This document shows, in pieces, positions 1 through 5,504 of a DNA stretch of 5,504 bases (its first letter is position 1; every line of letters starts with the position of its first letter). The stretch is from an uncultured bacterium. GTDB lineage: Bacteria > Bacillota > Clostridia > Oscillospirales > Oscillospiraceae. The position numbers and the translations under genes were made by a program. The notes below the pieces were generated by a model that made no database searches, was not told the origin of the DNA, and saw nothing but the letters and a program-made list of their open reading frames with translations. The stretch covers positions 1 to 5,504 of the forward strand of contig CASEKM010000109.1 of assembly GCA_949288405.1 (NCBI GenBank). Direction: 5' to 3'.

Positions 1-29
1 GGGCGGCCAGACAGGCCGCCCCGGTTTTT
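1..29 (+). terminator. Intrinsic terminator of an upstream gene (left part may be cut off)
   Basis: An 8-bp perfect GC stem (1-8 with 14-21) closes a 5-nt AGACA loop and is followed by CGG and five T residues (25-29). This is the form of a rho-independent terminator read left to right. The CGG at 22-24 sits between the stem and the T tract, so the stem probably continues past the left edge with a complementary CCG; that part is inference. It would end transcription of a + strand gene outside the window and insulate the fatty-acid operon from it. There is no T tract on the other strand, so it does not look bidirectional from what is visible. Confidence 0.8.
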
Positions 30-165
30 CAGATAGCGGAAATGCCGGCGGGCAGATGGGTAATATTGCCCAAATTTAGCGGGAGTTCGACGGTTTTCCC
101 GCAAAAAGTGCAGGCAAAAGCGAAAAGCGGCCCATTTCAGACCGCTTGTTTGTGTAAAATCCCAG
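30..165. other. Non-coding spacer upstream of the operon promoter
   Basis: No gene is supported here. An open frame of 60 codons starting at 42 runs through the promoter and palindrome, has no ribosome binding site and resembles nothing I recognise. Two weak 6-bp inverted repeats are present: 79-84 with 97-102 (12-nt loop) and 125-130 with 142-147 (11-nt loop). Neither has a proper T tract or a good stability, so I assign no function to them. Confidence 0.6.
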
Positions 166-193
166 TTGACATTCTGGTAAAACCTGTTACAAT
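166..193 (+). promoter_or_regulatory. Sigma-A-type promoter with extended -10
   Basis: A consensus -35 TTGACA (166-171) is separated by 16 bp from a -10 TACAAT (188-193), five of six matches to TATAAT. A TG dinucleotide at 185-186, one base before the -10, makes an extended -10 element. Transcription should begin near position 200, giving acpP a leader of about 70 nt. It is the only convincing promoter in the window, and the near-continuous genes that follow suggest a single transcript through fabK and beyond. Position and consensus are seen directly; activity and start site are inferred. Confidence 0.82.
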
Positions 194-205
194 ACGCTTG
201 AATTG

Positions 206-229
206 TTTAGTTAAAAATTTTTAACTAAA
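206..229. promoter_or_regulatory. Perfect 24-bp palindrome, candidate operator for a fatty-acid synthesis repressor
   Basis: Half-site TTTAGTTAAAAA (206-217) is followed directly by its exact reverse complement (218-229). Flanking bases 201-203 and 232-234 also pair, giving a looser outer repeat. The palindrome lies just after the predicted start of transcription (about +7 to +30), where a bound dimer would block the polymerase. Firmicutes control this pathway with FapR (malonyl-CoA-responsive) or MarR-family FabT/FabR proteins, and both bind palindromes of this general kind. The outer TTAGT/ACTAA recalls FapR sites, while AGTT...AACT recalls MarR-family sites, so I cannot choose between them. 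No regulator gene is in the window. In RNA it could also form a weak A/U hairpin. Confidence 0.62.
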
Positions 230-255
230 TTATTTGAATGATTATGATCGGAAAT

Positions 256-263
256 GAGAGGAG
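256..263 (+). promoter_or_regulatory. Ribosome binding site that fixes the acpP start
   Basis: GAGAGGAG ends 7 nt before the ATG at 271. Two in-frame ATGs further upstream (238 and 244) are preceded only by the AT-rich palindrome and have no Shine-Dalgarno sequence. Using them would add 11 or 9 residues not found in acyl carrier proteins, so 271 is the supported start. Confidence 0.85.
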
Positions 264-270
264 AATTCCC

Positions 271-525
271 ATGTTTGAGAAAGTTCGTGACATCATTGTG
301 GATACCCTGAGCTGTGAGCTGGAGGACGTGACCATGGAGGCCGACCTGGCCGAGGACCTGGGCGCCGACTCCCTGGACGCCGTGGAGCTGAACATTGCCC
401 TGGAGGAGCAGCTGGGCCTGTCCATCGCCGATGACGACCGCCCCAACATGAAGACCGTGGGCGACATCGTCCGCTATCTGGAGGCTCTGGAGGCCAACAA
501 GGAGAGCAACAACTCCGCCATCTAA
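271..525 (+). CDS. acpP: Acyl carrier protein
   Basis: This 84-residue acidic protein carries growing acyl chains as thioesters on a 4'-phosphopantetheine arm during type II fatty-acid synthesis in the cytoplasm. The arm attaches at Ser34 within GADSLDAVEL (31-40), the canonical motif modified by holo-ACP synthase. The four-helix ACP fold is suggested by the N-terminal FEKVRDIIVD helix, the acidic recognition helix starting at the DSLD, and the C-terminal KTVGDIVRYLEAL segment. The length is typical of the family (about 75-85). The C-terminus ends in a short polar tail (NKESNNSAI). It is the first gene behind the promoter, has a strong ribosome binding site, and is separated by 22 nt from accB. 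This arrangement suits a product needed in excess over the enzymes. Only the downstream accB gap is non-coding, and it holds no terminator. Confidence 0.97.
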   Translation: MFEKVRDIIVDTLSCELEDVTMEADLAEDLGADSLDAVELNIALEEQLGLSIADDDRPNMKTVGDIVRYLEALEANKESNNSAI

Positions 526-547
526 ATTAAAATGAGGTGACTGTTCC

Positions 548-987
548 ATGGATCTGGAATCCATTTACGCGCTGATGGAGCGCTTTGAGCGCTCCTCCCT
601 CACCGGGTTGGAGCTGGAGCAGAATGGGACTCGCCTGAAGCTGGACAAGACCGTGGCTGCGGCCGCCGCTCCTGCGGCGGCTGTGGCCGCGGTTTCCGCT
701 GTTCAGCCCGCGGCGGCCCCCGCGCCCCAGCAGCCCGCCCAGGAGGAGGGCGAGTACATCAAGGCCCCCCTGGTGGGGACCTTCTACACCGCCGCCGGCC
801 CGGAGTCCGAGCCCTTTGTGAAGGTGGGCGATCAGGTGAAGAAAGGCCAGACGGTGTGCATCCTGGAGGCAATGAAGATGATGAGCGAGATCCCCGCCCC
901 CATGGACTGCGTCATTGAGGAGGTCCTTCTGGAGAACGGAAGTCTGGCGGGGTACGACGCCCCCCTGTTCCGGGTTCGGAGGGTGTA

Positions 988-988
<1 letters not shown>
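548..988 (+). CDS. accB: Biotin carboxyl carrier protein of acetyl-CoA carboxylase
   Basis: This 146-residue protein carries the biotin that shuttles CO2 between biotin carboxylase (AccC) and the carboxyltransferase (AccD/AccA). An N-terminal region (1-34) begins MDLESIYALMERF, like the AccC-contacting helix of other AccB proteins. A flexible Ala/Pro-rich linker follows (about 36-66). The C-terminal biotinyl domain (about 70-146) contains EAMKMM, with Lys110 as the biotinylation site. The AAGPESEPF segment (82-90) matches in length and place the protruding 'thumb' of E. coli AccB, marking this as an acetyl-CoA carboxylase carrier rather than a generic biotinyl protein. GAGGTGA (534-540) lies 7 nt before the ATG. 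The stop codon overlaps the accC start by one base (TAATG), so the two are likely translated as a coupled pair. The linker coding region contains a long RNA hairpin (648-695). Confidence 0.96.
648..695 (+). other. Long inverted repeat (22-bp RNA hairpin) inside the accB linker region
   Basis: Bases 648-669 pair continuously with 674-695 around a 4-nt TCCT loop. The 22 pairs include five G-U wobbles and no mismatch. The inner 8 bp (GCCGCCGC with GCGGCGGC) are pure Watson-Crick. It encodes the Ala-rich linker, and alternating GCC/GCG alanine codons favour self-complementarity, so it may be a by-product of composition. As mRNA it would still be a very stable structure, one that could slow ribosomes before the biotinyl domain. 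The pairing is seen directly; any role is speculation. Confidence 0.55.
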
Positions 989-2355
<1,367 letters not shown>

Positions 2356-2356
2356 T

Positions 2357-3241
2357 ATGCAGCCACTGTTTCGCTCCCGCCGGGACCGGCTGGACCGTCT
2401 GCGCCGCCAGCGGGAGGAGGCCGTCGAGGAGGCCGCCCGCCGCTCGGCGATGCCCCAGAGCGGCACCCAGACCTGCCCCGGCTGCGGCGCGGAGTGCGCC
2501 AACCAGGACCTGGTCAAAACCGAATATGTCTGCCCCCACTGCGGCTATCACCTGCCCATCGGGGCCTATCTGCGGCTGTCCCTGATCCTGGACCCCTTTA
2601 CCTTCCGGGAGCTGTGGCCCGAGATCACCGCCCCCAACGCCCTGGAGTTTCCGGGGTATGAGGGGAAGCTGGCCGCCCAGCGGGAGAAGACCGCCCTGGC
2701 CGACGCGGCGGTGGCCGCCACCGGAAAGCTGGACGGCTATCAGGCGGTGTTCGCCGTGCTGGACAGCCGCTTCTTCATGGGCAGCATGGGGGTGGCCGTG
2801 GGGGAGAAGATCACCCGGGCGGTGGAGTACGCCCAGAAGCACAAGCTGCCCCTGATCATCTTCTCCGCCAGCGGCGGGGCCCGGATGCAGGAGGGCATCC
2901 TCTCCCTGATGCAGATGGCCAAGACCAGCGCTGCCATCGAGCGCTTTTCCGCCGCGGGCGGGCTGTACATCTCGGTGTTCACCCACCCCACCACCGGCGG
3001 CGTCACCGCCAGCTTCGCCTCCCTGGGGGACATCACCCTGGCAGAGCCGGGGGCCCTCATCGGCTTTGCCGGTCCCCGGGTCATCCGGCAGACCATCGGC
3101 CAGGAGCTGCCCGAGGGCTTCCAGCGGGCGGAATATTTAGAGGAGCACGGCTTCGTGGACCAGATCGTCCCCCGGCAGCAGATGCGGGAGACCCTGGCCC
3201 AGCTGCTGGCCCTCCACCGAAAGGGGGTCTTCCACCGATGA
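2357..3241 (+). CDS. accD: Acetyl-CoA carboxylase carboxyltransferase, beta subunit
   Basis: This 294-residue subunit pairs with AccA as an alpha2-beta2 carboxyltransferase that moves the carboxyl group from biotin to acetyl-CoA, giving malonyl-CoA. A zinc ribbon is complete: Cys40, Cys43, Cys59 and Cys62 in the CxxC-x15-CxxC spacing usual for AccD. The crotonase-like domain follows, with FSASGGARMQEG (169-180), PTTGGVTASF (211-220) and GFAGPRVI (236-243), all hallmarks of the beta subunit. The first 39 residues before the zinc ribbon are arginine-rich and somewhat longer than in E. coli (first zinc cysteine at 27). AAGGAGG (2344-2350), inside the last accC codons, lies 6 nt before the ATG, and only one base separates the accC stop from this start. 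Its own stop overlaps the accA start by 4 nt. Confidence 0.97.
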   Translation: MQPLFRSRRDRLDRLRRQREEAVEEAARRSAMPQSGTQTCPGCGAECANQDLVKTEYVCPHCGYHLPIGAYLRLSLILDPFTFRELWPEITAPNALEFPGYEGKLAAQREKTALADAAVAATGKLDGYQAVFAVLDSRFFMGSMGVAVGEKITRAVEYAQKHKLPLIIFSASGGARMQEGILSLMQMAKTSAAIERFSAAGGLYISVFTHPTTGGVTASFASLGDITLAEPGALIGFAGPRVIRQTIGQELPEGFQRAEYLEEHGFVDQIVPRQQMRETLAQLLALHRKGVFHR

Positions 3242-4047
3242 GCGTTTTGACCGCCGCACAGCGGGTCAAGCTGGCCCGCTCCGTGGCCCGGCCCGGGTCC
3301 ATGGACTTTATTCACGCCCTGTTCACCGACGTGTTCGAGTGCAAGGGCGACCGGCTCCACCGGGAGGACCCCAGCATCTTCGGGGCCATCGCCCGCTTTC
3401 ACGGCAGGCCGGTGACCGTCATCGGCACCCGGAAGGGCCGCACCTTTGAAGAGAAAATGAAGTATAACTTCGGCATGCCCAGCCCCGAGGGCTACCGGAA
3501 GGCCCAGCGCCTCATGCGCCAGGCGGAGAAGTTCGGCCGCCCCATCATCACCTTTGTGGACACCTCCGGGGCCTACCCCGGCCTGGAGGCCGAGGCGGAG
3601 GGGCAGGGGGAGGCCATTGCCTCCTCTCTGGCCCTGATGAGCGGCCTCACCGTGCCGGTGATCGTAGTGGTCATCGGCGAGGCGGGCAGCGGCGGGGCCC
3701 TGGCCCTGGCCGTGGGCAACCGGGTGGTCCTGCTGGAGAACGCGGTGTACTCCGTCCTGTCCCCCGAGGGCTTCGCCTCCATCCTGTGGAAGGACGCCGG
3801 CCGGGCCGACGAGGCCGCCGAGGTGATGAAGCTCACCGCCGCCGACCTGCTGCGGCTGGGGGTGGCCGACCAGGTGATTCCCGAGCCCGAGGGCGGGGCC
3901 CAGAACGACCCCCAGGCGGTGTTTGCCGCCGTGGACAGGGCCCTGACCCGGCACCTGAACCAGCTGGCCAAGGTGAAGGATCTGGCTGCCGACCGCTATC
4001 AAAAATTCCGCGCCATGGGCGCAGTTCGGGAGGAGAGCGACACATGA
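3238..4047 (+). CDS. accA: Acetyl-CoA carboxylase carboxyltransferase, alpha subunit
   Basis: This 269-residue protein is the partner of AccD in the malonyl-CoA-forming carboxyltransferase. Family motifs are clear: GDRLHREDPSIFGAIARF (37-54), KMKYNFGMPSPEGYRKA (73-89), VDTSGAYPG (107-115), the glycine-rich IGEAGSGGALALAVG (146-160) that builds the oxyanion site, and YSVLSPEGFASILWK (171-185). It is about 50 residues shorter than E. coli AccA (319), lacking the N-terminal helical extension. The core starts at normal register, so this is a short form rather than a damaged gene. The proline of the E. coli DTPGAYPG motif is Ser110 here. The only ribosome binding site is a weak AAGGGGG (3221-3227) 10 nt before the start. 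With the 4-nt ATGA overlap this points to translation coupled to accD, which would keep the subunits 1:1. Confidence 0.97.
   Translation: MSVLTAAQRVKLARSVARPGSMDFIHALFTDVFECKGDRLHREDPSIFGAIARFHGRPVTVIGTRKGRTFEEKMKYNFGMPSPEGYRKAQRLMRQAEKFGRPIITFVDTSGAYPGLEAEAEGQGEAIASSLALMSGLTVPVIVVVIGEAGSGGALALAVGNRVVLLENAVYSVLSPEGFASILWKDAGRADEAAEVMKLTAADLLRLGVADQVIPEPEGGAQNDPQAVFAAVDRALTRHLNQLAKVKDLAADRYQKFRAMGAVREESDT
4028..4035 (+). promoter_or_regulatory. Ribosome binding site that fixes the fabH start
   Basis: GGGAGGAG ends 8 nt before the ATG at 4044, inside the last codons of accA. The fabH frame stays open leftwards to 3786, but that stretch lies within accA in another frame and encodes an arginine/glycine-rich sequence with no ketoacyl synthase homology. 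The site and the family's usual N-terminus (LQILGTGRALP) agree on 4044. Confidence 0.8.
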
Positions 4048-5003
4048 ACGGACTGCAGATCCTTGGCACCGGCCGGGCCCTGCCGGACCATATTACCACC
4101 AACGACGATCTGGCCAAGCTGGTGGAGACCAACGACGAGTGGATCGTCAGCCGCACCGGCATCCGGGAGCGGCGCTTCGCCCGGGAGGGCGAGAGCCTGA
4201 CCCAGTTTGCCGTGGAGGCCGCCCAGAAGGCCCTGGAGCGGGCGGGGCTGGCCCCGGAGGACATCGGATTGTGCCTGATGGCCACCGTCACCCCCGACTG
4301 CATCACCCCGGCCCAGTCCTGCCTGGTCCACCAGGCGCTGCACCTGCCGGAGGACTGTCCGGCTTTTGACCTGAGCGCCGGCTGCACCGGTTTCCTGTAC
4401 GCCATGGAGACCGCCGCCGCCCTGCTGCCCCGGATGAGCCGGCCCTACGCCCTGCTCATCGGGGGAGAGCTGCTCAGCCGGATCGTGGACATGAGCGACC
4501 GCTCCACCTGCATCCTGTTTGGGGACGGGGTGGGGGCCGCCGTGGTGAAGACCACGGAGGACGCCCCCTGGTTCTCCAAGCTGGGCACCCGGGGGGAGAA
4601 GGACATCCTTTGGGCCCCCGGCCCGGGCAATCACCCGGCCTGGCTCCACATGAGCGGCCAGGACGTCTTTAAGTTTGCCCTGGAGACCGTGCCCAAGCTG
4701 GCCCGGGAGCTGCTGGACCAGGCGGGGCTGGACAAGGACCAGGTGGACTGGTACGTGCCCCATCAGGCCAACCACCGCATCGTGGAGTCGGTGGCCAAGC
4801 GGCTGAAGGTGCCGCTGAGCAAGTTTTACGAGAACATTGCCCTTTATGGGAATACATCCGCGGGGACCATCCCCATCGCCCTGGACGAGATGGCGGAGCA
4901 GGGACTGCTCCGCGGCGGCCAGTGGATCATGTGCCTGGGCTTCGGCGCGGGCCTGACCTGGGGCGGAGCCCTGTTCCAGTGGCAGGATAAGGAGGAGAAA
5001 TAA
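4044..5003 (+). CDS. fabH: Beta-ketoacyl-ACP synthase III
   Basis: This 319-residue thiolase-fold enzyme starts fatty-acid chains by condensing an acyl-CoA primer with malonyl-ACP. The catalytic triad is intact: Cys114 in DLSAGCTGF, His240 in VPHQANHRI and Asn270 in GNTSAGTIP. The C-terminal GFGAGLTWGGAL (299-310) and N-terminal EWIVSRTGIRERR (32-44) are also diagnostic of FabH. The length matches E. coli FabH (317). His244 in PHQANHRI replaces the usual Leu/Ile/Met, a small oddity next to the catalytic histidine. Whether it prefers acetyl-CoA or branched primers cannot be told from the sequence. Its start overlaps the accA stop by 4 nt (ATGA), which ties primer condensation to malonyl-CoA production. 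In many Firmicutes operons fabH instead sits at the front, next to the regulator and acpP. Confidence 0.96.
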   Translation: MNGLQILGTGRALPDHITTNDDLAKLVETNDEWIVSRTGIRERRFAREGESLTQFAVEAAQKALERAGLAPEDIGLCLMATVTPDCITPAQSCLVHQALHLPEDCPAFDLSAGCTGFLYAMETAAALLPRMSRPYALLIGGELLSRIVDMSDRSTCILFGDGVGAAVVKTTEDAPWFSKLGTRGEKDILWAPGPGNHPAWLHMSGQDVFKFALETVPKLARELLDQAGLDKDQVDWYVPHQANHRIVESVAKRLKVPLSKFYENIALYGNTSAGTIPIALDEMAEQGLLRGGQWIMCLGFGAGLTWGGALFQWQDKEEK

Positions 5004-5004
5004 T

Positions 5005-5504
5005 ATGCAGAAGCTCAACGAGTGGCTGGGGATCGAGTTCCCCTTCATCCAGGGCGGCATGGCCAACATCGCCACCGCCGAGTTCGCCGCCGCCGTGTCC
5101 AACGCCGGGGCCCTGGGCCTGATCGGCGCGGGCGGTATGCCCCCCGAGGTGTTCCAGGAGAGCATCCGCCGCTGCCGCAGCCTGACGGATAAGCCCTTCG
5201 GCGTGAACATCATGCTGATGCACCCCCAGGTGGAGCAGCTGGCCGCCATCGCCGCGGAGGAGAAGGTGGCCGTCATCACCACCGGCGCCGGCGACCCCAC
5301 CCGCTTCATCCCCGCCTGGAAGGAGTCGGGCGCCAAGGTGATCCCCGTGGTGGCCGCCGTGGCCCTGGCCAAGCTGGTGGCCAAGCGGGGGGCTGACGCG
5401 GTCATCGCCGAGGGTACCGAGAGCGGCGGCCACGTGGGCGAGACCACCACCATGGCCCTGGTGCCCCAGGTGGTGGACGCGGTGGACATCCCCGTCATCG
5501 CCGC
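5005..5504 (+). CDS. fabK: Enoyl-ACP reductase II (FMN-dependent), 5' part only
   Basis: The first 166 codons are present and the gene runs off the right edge (the family is about 310-320 residues). FabK reduces trans-2-enoyl-ACP, the last step of each elongation cycle, using FMN and NAD(P)H. The TIM-barrel opening FPFIQGGMANIA (12-23) is the FMN-binding start of the nitronate monooxygenase/FabK superfamily. KPFGVNIMLMHP (63-74), VITTGAGDP (90-98), VIPVVAAVALAK (112-123) and AEGTESGGHVGETTTM (135-150) follow S. pneumoniae FabK closely, with His143 at the conserved catalytic position. The operon context argues against a plain nitronate monooxygenase. AAGGAGG (4989-4995) lies 9 nt before the ATG, which is one base after the fabH stop. 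FabK-type reductases are known to be poorly inhibited by triclosan. Confidence 0.92.
   Translation, partial: MQKLNEWLGIEFPFIQGGMANIATAEFAAAVSNAGALGLIGAGGMPPEVFQESIRRCRSLTDKPFGVNIMLMHPQVEQLAAIAAEEKVAVITTGAGDPTRFIPAWKESGAKVIPVVAAVALAKLVAKRGADAVIAEGTESGGHVGETTTMALVPQVVDAVDIPVIA

Noticed and set aside
79..102. 6-bp inverted repeat GCGGGA/TCCCGC in the spacer
   Set aside because: The 12-nt loop and lack of a following T tract make it a poor terminator, and it is short enough to occur by chance.
125..150. 6-bp inverted repeat AAGCGG/CCGCTT just upstream of the promoter
   Set aside because: The 11-nt loop and the interrupted T-rich tail (GTTTGTGT) make it too weak to call a second terminator, and no operator evidence exists.
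42..224. 60-codon + strand open frame in the leader region
   Set aside because: It has no ribosome binding site, spans the promoter and the palindrome, and its product shows no recognisable family or composition of a real protein.
206..234. The palindrome as an intrinsic terminator or attenuator
   Set aside because: The stem is nearly all A/U and is followed by mixed sequence, not a T tract, so DNA operator use is more likely.
238..270. Upstream in-frame ATGs that would lengthen ACP by 9 or 11 residues
   Set aside because: They lack a ribosome binding site and would translate the Shine-Dalgarno region itself. Position 271 matches the normal ACP N-terminus.
2740..4002. Long - strand open frame of 420 codons opposite accD-accA
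   Set aside because: Same composition effect, with no ribosome binding site or motif that I can recognise.
3999..5498. Long - strand open frame of 499 codons opposite fabH-fabK
   Set aside because: Same composition effect. It covers two well-identified enzymes on the other strand and shows no domain.

Overview
The window carries the start of a type II fatty-acid synthesis operon, all on the + strand. It reads as chromosome of a high-GC member of the Firmicutes, most likely a gut Clostridia/Oscillospiraceae type (Flavonifractor/Pseudoflavonifractor-like). This is inferred from GC-rich, GC3-biased genes, AGGAGG-type ribosome binding sites, a FabK-type enoyl reductase and a sigma-A-like promoter in an AT-rich leader. 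I cannot confirm the species.

Layout: positions 1-29 hold the end of an intrinsic terminator for an upstream gene outside the window. Positions 30-165 are non-coding, with no gene I can support. An extended -10 promoter (166-193) is followed by a perfect 24-bp AT-only-but-for-two-bases palindrome (206-229), a good operator candidate for a fatty-acid regulator. Seven genes follow with almost no intergenic space: acpP (271-525), accB (548-988), accC (988-2355), accD (2357-3241), accA (3238-4047), fabH (4044-5003) and fabK (5005 to beyond the right edge).

Together they form one route. AccC, AccB, AccD and AccA make malonyl-CoA from acetyl-CoA. Malonyl groups are then moved to holo-ACP (the FabD step is not in view). 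FabH condenses acetyl-CoA with malonyl-ACP to start a chain, and FabK reduces the enoyl-ACP in each cycle. The remaining elongation genes (fabD, fabG, fabF, fabZ) probably lie to the right. All visible catalytic residues are intact.

This is mostly housekeeping DNA, and I found no sign of a new system. The points worth a second look are the operator-like palindrome, a 22-bp uninterrupted RNA hairpin inside the accB linker, the gene order with all four carboxylase subunits directly behind acpP, and the tight start/stop overlaps joining the carboxylase subunits.
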